From NCBI GenBank assembly GCA_036924855.1, contig JBAGRP010000001.1:4464001-4528000 (forward strand): a DNA stretch of 64,000 bases. The letters run 5' to 3'. The notes below the pieces were generated by a model. That model was not told where the DNA came from. It saw nothing but the letters and a program-made list of their open reading frames with translations, and ran no database searches. Within the stretch, counting starts at the first letter, position 1, and each line of letters starts with the position of its first letter. Origin of the DNA: Nitrobacteraceae bacterium AZCC 2146 (GTDB lineage Bacteria > Pseudomonadota > Alphaproteobacteria > Rhizobiales > Xanthobacteraceae). The position numbers and the translations under genes were made by a program. This document shows, piece by piece, positions 25,296-34,428 of this stretch.

Positions 25296-25913
25296 CGCTA
25301 CATCGGCTTTTCTAATCTTCCGGCTTGGAAGGTCTCGGAAGCGCAGGCCATTGCGCATTTCCGGGGCTGGGCACCGATCATTGCCGTGCAGCTGGAATAT
25401 TCGCTGCTGGAGCGCACTGCTGAGGGCGAGTTGTTCCCGATGGCGCAGGAGATGGGCATCGGCATCATGCCCTGGTCGCCGCTCAAGCACGGCTTCCTGT
25501 CGGGCAAATTCCGCCGCGAGAACGCCGGTTCAGTCGATACCAAGCGCACCGCGATGGGCGTTCCAAGGGAGACGGATTATCTCGTCATTGACGCGCTCTG
25601 CGCCGTGGCCGAGGAGGTTGGCGCAACAGCTGCCGCCGTCGCGCTGGCATGGGTGTGGAGCCGCCCAGGCGTCGAATCGACGTTGATCGGCGCGCGCCGA
25701 CCGGACCAGCTTCAGGCGAACCTAGCTGCGCTCGACCTGATCCTGACGGATGCGCAAATGGCTCAGCTCAACGAGGTGTCGAAACCAGTGCTCAATTTCC
25801 CGGCCGACATCAACAACGATGTGGCGCCCATGTTTGGCTTCCCGGGCACCACGGTCGACGGGTACACCGCGCCCGCGTCACCCATGCTGTCGGCGAGCGC
25901 AAATCGCTACTGA
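25296..25913 (+). pseudogene. aldo/keto reductase, 5-prime truncated
   Basis: The sequence from RYIGFSNLPAWKVSEAQ onward is the C-terminal 60 percent of an NADPH-dependent aldo/keto reductase. AVQLEYSLLERTAEGELFPM, GIGIMPWSPLKHGFLSGKF and STLIGARRPDQLQANLAALD are typical. The N-terminal barrel half with the catalytic Tyr and Lys is absent; unrelated sequence precedes it with a duplicated GAGTYAGGGTTA element. The in-frame ATG at 25281 is accidental. The enzyme would be inactive. Confidence 0.85.
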
Positions 25914-26106
25914 GCCACACGAGGCGGAGTTGCCGGCTGCAATTGGCGCAGTCTCATGAACCGTCGCGCGGCTAAATTGATGCCGGCCACTCCGCAAAAG
26001 ATGAAGAAGTCCGCCAGGGGTGGGCTTCTTCACTGATATGGCTATCAACGCTTAGTTGACACGCAACATCCGATTCTTGCGATTGGTTGAGCCGCCTAGC
26101 ATGCGC

Positions 26107-26287
26107 CTATTCAGCAGGGATTGAATGAAGTTTTTCCTTTCGAGCGAACATCTGTCCCGACCGCTCGCGCAATCTCTGCCAGGTAACATACAGCATCGGA
26201 ATCAGGAAAACTCCGATGCTGCTCGCGGCAATCATACCAACGAAGACCGGCGTGATCACGTCATGTCGTGCAATTTCGGACGCGCCT
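26107..26287 (-). pseudogene. RND efflux pump, extreme C-terminal fragment
   Basis: The residues ARHDVITPVFVGMIAASSIG and VFLIPMLYVTWQRLRER match the last transmembrane helix and tail of HAE1-type RND pumps. Only about 55 residues are left of some 1050. The sequence is joined directly to a histidine-kinase stump at about 26288. Confidence 0.7.
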
Positions 26288-26683
26288 TTCCTCATTTTCC
26301 TGGCATGCTTGCCGAAGCAGCGGTTCGAGCGTGACGGGCGAGAGCTTCGCTTCCTTGGAATGCTCGTAGAGGCGAACAGCGCCCAGCAGTTGATCGAGTT
26401 GCCCATTGAGGCGATCGATTGCCTGTTGGCCCGTCTGCAGCAGAATTTGCTCGAATTTGGTTCGGATGCCGATGCCGAGAAGTTCGTGGGAGCTTTGGAT
26501 AATTTGCAAAGGCTGTCGAAGATCGTGGCCGGCCATGGCGAGGAGCACGGCCTGAAAGTCGGTGGCGCGCTGTGGATCTGCGCTGCCTGCCATTCCCAAA
26601 GGTTACTGGCTGCTCGGTCTCGCGCATGGTGCTGATACCCGCGACTCGTTTACGATCGCAAGCGGATTGTTCGTGTCGGTCAT
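26288..26683 (-). pseudogene. sensor histidine kinase, N-terminal stump with frameshift
   Basis: The start MTDTNNPLAIVNES at 26683 and, in another frame, ADPQRATDFQAVLLAMAGHD followed by LRQPLQIIQSSHELLG belong to a HisKA dimerisation domain with the phospho-acceptor His in GHDLRQPL. Frames change near 26640. The sequence ends after LLRQACQENEERR at the junction with the RND fragment. No ATPase domain remains, so it cannot signal. Confidence 0.7.
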
Positions 26684-27299
26684 GATGCCCTCTCTTCCGC
26701 TAAGGGACCTGGTTGGATGCCTCGGTTGCTGGGACGAGAGTTGCGCAGCATCCCCGCGGAGGCCGGTTCAGCGCTTGCATGGCCTTGAAGCTGATCGGTA
26801 TCTTCCGTCCTTTGCCCAAACGGCTGTCGCAGGTGGGCATCTGCAATCGGAAAATCAGGTCGCCTGCCGAGTCGGTCCGGTTGAGGCTCGCCAATTGCAG
26901 GGTAGGCCTCAAATCTCTTGGATCGATAAAATCCCGGGAGTGACCGCCCATCGCTTGCTCCGTCGCTTTAGGCCGCTTGATCTCGGCTGAGTAGCTCGTA
27001 TACGTGCATCGCTCGTCGGTTATCTTAGTTTCGAGAGCTAACGATGCCCCTCGCCTCGACACACGACAACGCTGGGCACAATTTATCTTCCGTGATCTGG
27101 CGTACTATTTCGAATTTGAACGGCAAATTGTGCAGGAAGGGCCTTTCTTTGAGTGCCCGCTGATGGAGAGTTGATCCCACGTCCGCTATCGATCGATGGG
27201 AGACACGACGCTTTGGATATCGTCGGACGAACCTTCTTCGTTCCGGCTAGACTGCGGTTTAGATAGGTTAAGCATCGTCCGGCGCGTTGAGTTCGACGG
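26684..27299. other. region without recognisable genes
   Basis: No frame on either strand has convincing protein-like composition. A 120-codon minus-strand frame at 26700-27062 has no known motif and an uneven composition. It probably consists of decayed remnants and the upstream parts of neighbouring genes. Confidence 0.5.
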
Positions 27300-27578
27300 T
27301 CATTGACGTGCGGACGCCGCGATCACACGGCTCGGCGTGTAACTGGAATAGCTCTCGGTACCCAGCACGTCGCGCGAGCATTCAGCGTTGAGACCTGAAG
27401 CGGTTGCGTTACATTGAGCGAGGCTTGTAAATCCGCAATCCGTGCCTCCTTGGGCATATGATAGACAATAGGTGAGGTGACGCGGAGCTGGAGCCGCGGT
27501 TGCCGCAAACCGATCCGTCACGACGAGCGTCGCGAAAAGACTTGCCGCGGTCGCAACGACCTTGGAATTCGCGTTCAT
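27300..27578 (-). CDS. DUF3551-like small secreted protein
   Basis: The 92-residue product has a signal peptide-like N-terminus (ATAASLFATLVV, then AATAAPAP) and the body YCLSYAQGGTDCGFTSLAQCNA. The Y-C-x-x-Y-x-GG-x-x-C-x-F-x-x-x-x-QC pattern is that of DUF3551 proteins, numerous in Bradyrhizobium and without a known role. Cysteines probably form disulphides in the periplasm. The ATG at 27578 follows GGAGAGA; the longer start at 27602 has no such site. Confidence 0.75.
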   Translation of the reverse strand: MNANSKVVATAASLFATLVVTDRFAATAAPAPRHLTYCLSYAQGGTDCGFTSLAQCNATASGLNAECSRDVLGTESYSSYTPSRVIAASARQ

Positions 27579-27828
27579 AATTCTCTCCATTCTTTCTGGC
27601 AACGTCAGCTTGCCACCGAAGAACCATGCGCTCTTTCAAAGGCGAATGATTTTAGTCGAAACACCCAATGCGCTACCATTAGACGTGCATTTGGAAATGC
27701 CGTGAGGCGTTTTTGTAAGACGTGAAGTCGGCTCTCTAAATAGGCTTAGGCCTTCAACGGACGCTTGGGCAACCTGTTAGATCTCAAGCTGCTGCGCGCT
27801 ACTCAGCGCGCAGGCCAAGAGAGAGTGA

Positions 27829-28521
27829 ATGAACCTGACTGAAATAGGCGCGAACCAGCGAGGCGAACCCGGTCATTCGAACAACGAAAGTCGTGGAAAC
27901 GTAAGAGCCCGCGCAGATATCAGGAGCAATCGTCTCGTGCATCGACCTTGGAGGCCAATTGTACAGACGTGTGTCGTTGCGGCCGTCGCAGCAGTTCTGA
28001 ATTGCGGTCCGGCAGTCGCGCAGACGAACGGGTATGGTGGCTCATCGGCCGGTATGGGCGCGACGTCGCCGCTGAGCTTGGGGTCGGGCTCAACCGTCCA
28101 ACCGGCGGGAGTTCCGTTGGGTTCGACCGAAATTGCGGCGCCGGGCATCAGTCCCGCTGCGCCTCCATCGGGCGCCGGTCTCAACCCCGAAAATACAAAC
28201 TGTTCCAATTCCATCAATTCGGGGGTGCAATCTTCGGGAGCGTCGTTCGATGGCGGCGGCATCTCGGGGAGCGCATCGAGCTCCTGCGTCACAACGGCCA
28301 CAACGAATTCCACGGGTGCGTCGAATCCTAGCGCGGCGACATCGTCAGCAGGGCGCGCCGGGATTCCCTTGGGATCGACAGAACTCGGCGGCGCCGGCCT
28401 CAGTTCAGTGGCTCCGGTACCTGCCGCGACCGTATCCCCTATCGTTTCGTCTCCATCGAGCGGCGGCATCCCATGCACGGCCGCTCACGCGTCTACAACA
28501 ATGGCCGCCGGCGGTTGCTGA
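27829..28521 (+). CDS. exported Ser/Gly/Ala-rich protein
   Basis: The 230-residue protein has a long N-terminal region, a hydrophobic stretch (CVVAAVAAVLNCGPAVAQTN) with a likely AVAQ cleavage site, and then a low-complexity Ser/Gly/Ala/Pro/Thr body. GVPLGSTEI and GIPLGSTEL are an internal repeat about 85 residues apart. Several cysteines (NCSNS, SSCVT) could form disulphides. It sits 26 bases before the efflux adaptor gene and may be in that operon. Function is unknown. The start may lie downstream, since the n-region is long for a signal peptide. Confidence 0.7.
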   Translation: MNLTEIGANQRGEPGHSNNESRGNVRARADIRSNRLVHRPWRPIVQTCVVAAVAAVLNCGPAVAQTNGYGGSSAGMGATSPLSLGSGSTVQPAGVPLGSTEIAAPGISPAAPPSGAGLNPENTNCSNSINSGVQSSGASFDGGGISGSASSSCVTTATTNSTGASNPSAATSSAGRAGIPLGSTELGGAGLSSVAPVPAATVSPIVSSPSSGGIPCTAAHASTTMAAGGC

Positions 28522-28547
28522 AAAATTGTCACAAATAGGAAACGGCC

Positions 28548-29723
28548 GTGAAACAAAAGATCATTGTCACCACCGCAATTCTGACTGTCGTGTTGGCGGG
28601 CGGCGGCTTTTTGTATTTCAAACGCTCGCAACACTCCCCACAGGCTACCGCGGTGGAGCCATCACCGGCAGTGCCGGTGATTGCCGCTGCCGTCACCAGC
28701 AAGAACGTGCCAATCTACCTGCGCGGCATCGGCACAGTCATTGCGTACAACACTGATATCGTGCGGAGCCAGATTCAGGGCCAACTCACCCAAATCACCT
28801 TTACCGAGGGGCAGACGGTCAAGGCGGGCGATCTGCTCGCGCAGATCGATCCGCGTCCTTATCAGGCCCAGATCGAGCAGCTGACCGCAAACCGCGATCG
28901 CGATCAAGCCCAGCTCGTAAATGCGGAGGCCAATCTCTCTCGCTATAACCAACTGGGCGACAAGGGCTATGCCACTCCACAATTGGTCGAGACCCAGAAG
29001 GCACAAGTGGCACAGTTGCAGAACGCCGTCAAAGCAGACCAAGCGCTCATCGATCAGGCAAACGTCCAGCTCAGTTATACAAGGCTGACTTCGGCGATCC
29101 CGGGGGTAACCGGCGTACGACAGATCGACGTTGGCAACATCATTCACCCGATTGATCCAAATGGGCTTGTGGTCGTCACCCAGGTCGAGCCGATTTCACT
29201 GATCTTCACACTTCCGCAGTCGGAGCTGCCACAAATTCAGGAGCAGATGGCCAAAGGACCGCTGACGGTCGTCGCCTACAGCCAGGACGACAAGATCAAG
29301 CTGGACGAAGGCAAACTCCTCCTTGTTAACAATCAGATTGCCCAGACCACGGGAACCGTTCAGCTCAAAGCCGAATTTCCAAACACCGCGCACCGATTAT
29401 GGCCAGGCCAACTCGTCAACGTAAATTTGCTCCTGGATACCCGAAAAGGCGGGCTGACTATCGCAGCCTCGGCCGTGCAGCAGGGTCAGAAGGGATCGTA
29501 CGTCTACGTGATTTTGCCAAACGGAACCGCACAGTTACGTCCCGTCACCGTCGCGCAGATTAGTCAGGGACAAGCGCTGATCGATAAAGGCCTCGAGGCA
29601 AATGAGAACGTCGTGGTCGATGGCCAGTACAGGCTCCAGCAAGGGAGCCGTGTTCAGGAGCTGCACGGCAAGGCCGCGCAGGAGGCCGACCTGCAGAGCT
29701 CGGTGCAGGAGGCAATTCCATGA
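28548..29723 (+). CDS. RND efflux periplasmic adaptor (MdtA-like)
   Basis: The 391-residue membrane fusion protein starts with an N-terminal anchor (TTAILTVVLAGGGFLYF). The lipoyl half-motif is RSQIQGQLTQITFTEGQTVK and GDLLAQIDPRPYQAQIEQLT begins the alpha-hairpin. The second half-lipoyl and beta-barrel follow (YTRLTSAIPGVTGVRQIDVG). The C-terminal region is YRLQQGSRVQ, typical of the MdtA group. It would bridge the inner-membrane pump to an outer-membrane channel. A GTG start at 28548 is preceded by TAGGAAACGG. It overlaps the pump gene by four bases (ATGA). No TolC-like gene is in the window. Confidence 0.9.
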   Translation: MKQKIIVTTAILTVVLAGGGFLYFKRSQHSPQATAVEPSPAVPVIAAAVTSKNVPIYLRGIGTVIAYNTDIVRSQIQGQLTQITFTEGQTVKAGDLLAQIDPRPYQAQIEQLTANRDRDQAQLVNAEANLSRYNQLGDKGYATPQLVETQKAQVAQLQNAVKADQALIDQANVQLSYTRLTSAIPGVTGVRQIDVGNIIHPIDPNGLVVVTQVEPISLIFTLPQSELPQIQEQMAKGPLTVVAYSQDDKIKLDEGKLLLVNNQIAQTTGTVQLKAEFPNTAHRLWPGQLVNVNLLLDTRKGGLTIAASAVQQGQKGSYVYVILPNGTAQLRPVTVAQISQGQALIDKGLEANENVVVDGQYRLQQGSRVQELHGKAAQEADLQSSVQEAIP

Positions 29724-32700
29724 ATCTGTCAGCGCCGTTCATTGTTCGGCCAATCGCAACGGTTCTGCTTATGGCCGGATTGTTGCTGTGCGGACTCGCC
29801 ACCTATCCGCTGTTGCCGGTCGGCGCGCTTCCGAATGTCAACTACCCGACGATCCAGATTTCAGCCCAGTTGCCGGGCGCCGATCCGCAAACCATCGCAT
29901 CTTCGGTCGCAACTCCGCTGGAACAGCAGTTGAGCCAGATTCCCGGGGTCACCCAGCTTACGTCCTCGAGCGCTCTCGGTGTTGCCCAAATCAGCGTCCA
30001 GTTCGAACTCTCACGGACCGTTGACAGTGCGGCGGTGGACGTATTGTCGGCAATCAACGCGGCAAGCCCGTTTTTGCCGCAAAATATTCCGTATCCGCCG
30101 ACGATCAAGAAGGTGAACCCCGCCGAGACGCCGGTCATGCTGATCGCGCTGACTTCAGATTCATTGCCGCTGACCACGATCGATGCCTATGCGGAGAACA
30201 TTCTTCTCCCGAAGATTTCGCAGATCCCCGGTGTGGGCCTCGTTGGTATCGGCGGCCAGCAGAAGCCCGCCATTCGCATCCAGGTCAATCCGCAGGCGTT
30301 GGCCGCGCGCGGGATCGGTCTTGAGGATGTCCGCAACGTGATTGCGGGCGCGAACGTCGATCTGCCAAAAGGCACACTCAACAGCCCACGCGTGAGCTAC
30401 ACTCTAAACACCAATGATCAATTGCTGAGGCCGGATGCCTACGAGGCGTTGATCATCGCTTACCGCAATGGTTCGCCGGTGCGAATTCGCGATATCGGAA
30501 AGGCAATCGAAGGGCCGGAAAACGATTTGCTCGCGGGATGGTATGGCAAACAACCGGCCATCGTACTCGCTGTACAGCGCGTTCCAGGGGCTAACGTCAT
30601 TGAGACCGTGGATCGTATCAAGGCTTTGTTGCCCCGGCTTCAGGCCTCAATCCCTCCTGCGATCAAGGTGTCGATTGCGGCCGACCGCACGCTTACCATC
30701 CGGGCTGCCGTCGCCGATGTCCAGTTCACCCTGATGCTGACCGTCGCGCTGGTGGTAATGGTCATCTTCCTGTTCTTGAGGAATTTCTGGGCGACGATCA
30801 TTCCGGCGGTGACGGTGCCGCTGTCGCTCGTCGGTACCTTCGCGGTGCTGTATGTGCTCGGCTATAGCCTGGATAATTTGTCGCTCATGGCGCTGTCGAT
30901 CGCCGTCGGCTTCGTCGTCGATGACGCCGTGGTCGTGATTGAGAACATCGTGCGATATCTTGAGCAGGGCCTTAGCCCCATGGAAGCAGCGCTCAAGGGC
31001 TCCGGCGAGATCGGATTTACAATCATTTCCATCACGCTGTCGCTGATTGCAGTCTTCATCCCGCTGTTCCTTATGGGAGGATATGTCGGAAAATTGTTCC
31101 AGGAATTCGCCATCACGATCACTGTCTCGCTGATTCTCTCCCTCATCATCTCGCTGACGCTGACGCCGATGATGTGTTCGCGCCTCCTTAAGGATGAAGC
31201 CCACAGGCAGCACGGACGGCTGTACCGGATCTTCGAACATGGCTTTGAAGCTTTGCTCTCGCTCTACGCTCGCGGACTAAAGATTGTATTGCGCCACCGC
31301 TTCGTCACGCTGATGGTGATGCTCGGCACCATTGCGCTGACGGGCTATCTTTATACCGTCATTCCAAAAGGCTTCTTTCCGCAGCAAGACACCGGACAGA
31401 TCGTCGGCATCACGGAGGCGTCACAAGACATTTCGTTTCCTGCGATGTCCCAACGCCAACAGGCGCTGGTCGACACGTTGCTGAAGGATCCGGCCATCGA
31501 CTCGGTCGCGAGCTATATCGGCCCCGGCGGTCCGACAGCAACTCTTAATCAAGGGCGCATATTCATCGTCCTGAAGCCAAAAGATCAACGCGGGGTTAGC
31601 GCAGATCAGATCATCAACCGGCTAAAGCCGCAGCTTGCCAAGACTCAGGGCATTGTCCTCTACATGCAAGCCGCGCAGGACATCACCATCGGCGCGCGCC
31701 TTTCAAAGACCCAATATCAATACACCCTGACCGATGCCGACTCGAGCGAGCTTGCTCACTGGTCGGCAATTTATCTCGAAAAACTAAAGGACGTCCGAGG
31801 CGTTACAGACATTGCAAGCGATCAGGCCAATGCCGGGCCATTGCTTAACATAACGGTCAACCGTGACGTCGCGTCGAGCTTTGGAATTTTACCCTCAACC
31901 ATCGACAATACGCTGGACGACGCCTTCGGTCAGCGCATCGTCTCCACCATGTTTACCTCGCTCAATCAATATCACGTCGTGCTCGAGGTTGACCCGCGTT
32001 TCCAGTACGGCCCCGATGCCCTCAGGGACATTTACCTGAACTCTTCGAGCGGCCAGCAGGTACCGTTGAGCACACTGGTGAGCAGCCACGTCCAAGCCGC
32101 CCCGATTGTCATCAATCATCAGAGTCTGTTCCCGTCCGTCACGATCTCCTTCAACCTCCAGCCTGAAGTAGCGCTCGGGGATGTGGTTTCCGCGATCCAG
32201 CAAATCGAGAAGCAGACCGGTAAGCCCGCGTCGCTCGCAACATCGTTCCAGGGCAACGCCCAAGCCTTTCAGTCGTCCCTGGCCGGGACACCCCTGCTGA
32301 TCGGCGTGGCCCTGATCGTTATATACATCATTCTTGGCGTGCTTTATGAGAGCTTGATCCATCCGATCACAATTCTTTCGACTCTTCCCTCCGCCGGGAT
32401 TGGAGCGTTGCTGCTGCTGATGGCCGTGCATATGGATCTGAGCGTAATCGCCATAATCGGGATCATCTTGTTGATCGGCATCGTCAAGAAGAACGGTATC
32501 ATGCTGGTCGACTTCGCGCTCGAGGTCGAACGAAGCGAGGGGCTGGATCCCGAAGAATCGATCTATCGTGCATGCACCCTGCGTTTTCGGCCGATCCTGA
32601 TGACCACCATGGCGGCCTTGCTTGGCGGTGTGCCTCTGATGCTCGGCAGCGGCGTGGGCTCGGAACTCCGCCAACCGCTCGGCTACACAATCGTCGGCGG

Positions 32701-32875
32701 CCTGCTGCTGTCCCAAATCCTGACGCTCTATACAACGCCCGTCGTCTATCTCTATCTCGACCGGCTGGGCGCTTGGTTCGCAGGACGCGACGGTGCCGGC
32801 GGCCGAATAGCACCCACCGCTCAGGATCGAAAACGGAAAAATTCTACGGTGGTACGGGAAAAATACCGACATTGA
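29720..32875 (+). CDS. RND multidrug efflux permease (MdtB/MdtC-like)
   Basis: The 1051-residue proton-driven pump has the full HAE1 layout: TM1, two periplasmic loops and twelve helices. N-terminal residues include SAPFIVRPIATVLLMAGLLL; TM4 has SIAVGFVVDDAVVVIENIVR with the conserved Asp pair for proton transfer; the second half has IGIVKKNGIMLVDFALEVER. The NVNYPTIQI-like start of the porter domain and PAIDSVASYIGPGG-type second loop fit the MdtB/MdtC branch. It starts inside the adaptor stop codon. Substrates are unknown; MdtABC-type pumps export bile salts, novobiocin and similar compounds. Confidence 0.92.
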   Translation: MNLSAPFIVRPIATVLLMAGLLLCGLATYPLLPVGALPNVNYPTIQISAQLPGADPQTIASSVATPLEQQLSQIPGVTQLTSSSALGVAQISVQFELSRTVDSAAVDVLSAINAASPFLPQNIPYPPTIKKVNPAETPVMLIALTSDSLPLTTIDAYAENILLPKISQIPGVGLVGIGGQQKPAIRIQVNPQALAARGIGLEDVRNVIAGANVDLPKGTLNSPRVSYTLNTNDQLLRPDAYEALIIAYRNGSPVRIRDIGKAIEGPENDLLAGWYGKQPAIVLAVQRVPGANVIETVDRIKALLPRLQASIPPAIKVSIAADRTLTIRAAVADVQFTLMLTVALVVMVIFLFLRNFWATIIPAVTVPLSLVGTFAVLYVLGYSLDNLSLMALSIAVGFVVDDAVVVIENIVRYLEQGLSPMEAALKGSGEIGFTIISITLSLIAVFIPLFLMGGYVGKLFQEFAITITVSLILSLIISLTLTPMMCSRLLKDEAHRQHGRLYRIFEHGFEALLSLYARGLKIVLRHRFVTLMVMLGTIALTGYLYTVIPKGFFPQQDTGQIVGITEASQDISFPAMSQRQQALVDTLLKDPAIDSVASYIGPGGPTATLNQGRIFIVLKPKDQRGVSADQIINRLKPQLAKTQGIVLYMQAAQDITIGARLSKTQYQYTLTDADSSELAHWSAIYLEKLKDVRGVTDIASDQANAGPLLNITVNRDVASSFGILPSTIDNTLDDAFGQRIVSTMFTSLNQYHVVLEVDPRFQYGPDALRDIYLNSSSGQQVPLSTLVSSHVQAAPIVINHQSLFPSVTISFNLQPEVALGDVVSAIQQIEKQTGKPASLATSFQGNAQAFQSSLAGTPLLIGVALIVIYIILGVLYESLIHPITILSTLPSAGIGALLLLMAVHMDLSVIAIIGIILLIGIVKKNGIMLVDFALEVERSEGLDPEESIYRACTLRFRPILMTTMAALLGGVPLMLGSGVGSELRQPLGYTIVGGLLLSQILTLYTTPVVYLYLDRLGAWFAGRDGAGGRIAPTAQDRKRKNSTVVREKYRH

Positions 32876-32944
32876 GGATCGCCGGCACGCTGAGGATTCA
32901 CCGAACAAGGAGCGCCGCGCCAATGACGGCGCGGCGCCCGGCGG

Positions 32945-33931
32945 TCAGCCCTTGAGGAAGGCAAGGAGGTCGGCGTTCACCTCATCCTTTAGCGTGGTGC
33001 ACATGCCGTGCGGCGCGCCCTTGTAGACCTTCAACGTCGCGCCCTTCACCAGCTTCGAAGACAGCATCGCCGAGTCGCCGACCGGCACGATCTGGTCGTC
33101 GTCGCCGTGCAGGATAAGGGTCGGCTTGTCGATCCTTTTGAGGTCTTCGGTCTGGTCGGTTTCTGAAAACGCCCTGATGCAGAAATAGCTGGCGGGCATG
33201 CCGGCCATCATGCCCTGCAGCCAGAAGGATTCGCGTACGCCCTCCGAAACCTTCGCGCCCGGCCGGTTATAGCCGTAGAAGGGCATGGTAAGGTCCTTGA
33301 AGAACTGCGAACGGTCGCTCAGCACACCTTTGCGGATACCGTCGAAGACGTCGATCGGCAAACCGCCGGGATTGGCTGCCGTCCTCACCATCAGGGGCGG
33401 CACGGCGCCAATCAGGACCGCCTTCGCCACCCGCTTCGTGCCATGGCGACCGATGTAACGGGCAACTTCGCCGCCGCCAGTGGAATGGCCGACATGAACA
33501 GCGTCTTTCAGATCGAGCTTCTGCACAAGCTCCGCGAGGTCATCGGCATAGGTGTCCATGTCGTTGCCATGCCAGGGCTGGCTCGAACGGCCGTGGCCGC
33601 GACGGTCATGGGCGATGACACGATAGCCATGTGAAGCCAGAAAGAACATCTGGTCCTCGAAGGCGTCGGCGCTCAGCGGCCATCCATGGCTGAAGACGAC
33701 CGGCTGACCAGACCCCCAATCCTTGTAATAGATCTCGGTTCCGTCCTTGGTCGTGATCGTGCTCATGGTTCTGGCTCCCTGTCGATGAGGTGGTACGGAA
33801 GGTTGACTGCTGGCCCCGCCGGCTGTGGCGGTAATCAACGGCAGCGCGGCGATACCCGCGCCGGCGAGAAGGACGCGTCGGCGGGACGTTGAGTTTTTGC
33901 TCTCAGATTGATCGGACTGTTCGATGCCCAT
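32945..33931 (-). CDS. alpha/beta hydrolase with Tat signal (chloroperoxidase-like)
   Basis: The 328-residue protein has a twin-arginine signal, [20 protein letters not shown], then a non-haem haloperoxidase-type alpha/beta hydrolase. Motifs are [10 protein letters not shown] (oxyanion), [17 protein letters not shown] with the nucleophile Ser, [11 protein letters not shown] with Asp and KGAPHGM with His. It would act in the periplasm as an esterase or perhydrolase. A second start, ATG at 33766 (MSTITTKDG), has its own AGGGAG and would give a cytoplasmic form of normal family length. Both are possible. The convergent neighbour is the RND pump gene. Confidence 0.9.
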   Translation of the reverse strand: MGIEQSDQSESKNSTSRRRVLLAGAGIAALPLITATAGGASSQPSVPPHRQGARTMSTITTKDGTEIYYKDWGSGQPVVFSHGWPLSADAFEDQMFFLASHGYRVIAHDRRGHGRSSQPWHGNDMDTYADDLAELVQKLDLKDAVHVGHSTGGGEVARYIGRHGTKRVAKAVLIGAVPPLMVRTAANPGGLPIDVFDGIRKGVLSDRSQFFKDLTMPFYGYNRPGAKVSEGVRESFWLQGMMAGMPASYFCIRAFSETDQTEDLKRIDKPTLILHGDDDQIVPVGDSAMLSSKLVKGATLKVYKGAPHGMCTTLKDEVNADLLAFLKG

Positions 33932-34000
33932 GTCTTACTCCTCGGAGCCGATTTTGATTCGAGTCATTTTCGGAGAGGTCACGACGGGCGGCTCGTCATA

Positions 34001-34020
34001 TCCTTAGACGTCCTTAGACG
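34001..34020. repeat. tandem 10-bp repeat
   Basis: TCCTTAGACG is present twice in direct tandem. It lies about 80 bases upstream of the Tat hydrolase start and could be a binding site or simple slippage. Confidence 0.7.
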
Positions 34021-34298
34021 CGCGCCCCCCTTACAAAACGTCGCGCGACTCGCGCGAGAGTGTCTCAGGAGAGAGGTCATGGTCTTTTGAAAAGGCTCGC
34101 TAATTTTCGAGTTTGAACTCTTTGCTGGAGGTGACCCTGGTGCCGACGTCGCGCTCGGCCCGCTGTAGAAGCAACCGCCGATCCTTGGCCTTCTTGAAAC
34201 ACCGCCTGTCTTGGCTATGCGATCCTCTGTTCTTCCCTTCGAGACTTCATCGCACGATCGAGGACAATGAAGCTCAATTCTTGGAAGATCAGATCAAA

Positions 34299-34340
34299 GG
34301 CCAGCAAGGCCCCGAGCAGCCAACAGGCTGCTCGCTGGCC
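34299..34340 (-). terminator. compound hairpin after the peroxidase gene
   Basis: GAGCAGCC (34314-34321) pairs perfectly with GGCTGCTC (34326-34333) around AACA. An outer arm GGCCAGC (34299-34305) pairs with GCTGGCC (34334-34340). On the minus strand only three T follow, so it is a weak intrinsic terminator at best for the peroxidase gene, or a processing site. Confidence 0.4.
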
Positions 34341-34428
34341 ATACGCCAGTCATTTTTCAAGGACAACGGTTTCCGTTGGCTGCGCAGCTGACCAGTTCGT
34401 CAATTATAGTTATGTACGCCCCTGCGAT

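Larger units (their letters stand above)
33932..34428. other. gap between the Tat hydrolase and the peroxidase gene
   Basis: No gene is seen. It contains the promoter region of the hydrolase gene, a direct repeat at 34001-34020 and a strong hairpin at 34299-34340. Confidence 0.5.

Noticed and set aside
26700..27062. 120-codon minus-strand frame
   Set aside because: No motif, no ribosome-binding site and mixed composition in a region full of gene stumps.
31895..32923. 342-codon minus-strand frame under the RND pump gene
   Set aside because: Antisense shadow of a clear RND gene; Asp/His/Gln-rich composition typical of reversed high-GC coding sequence.
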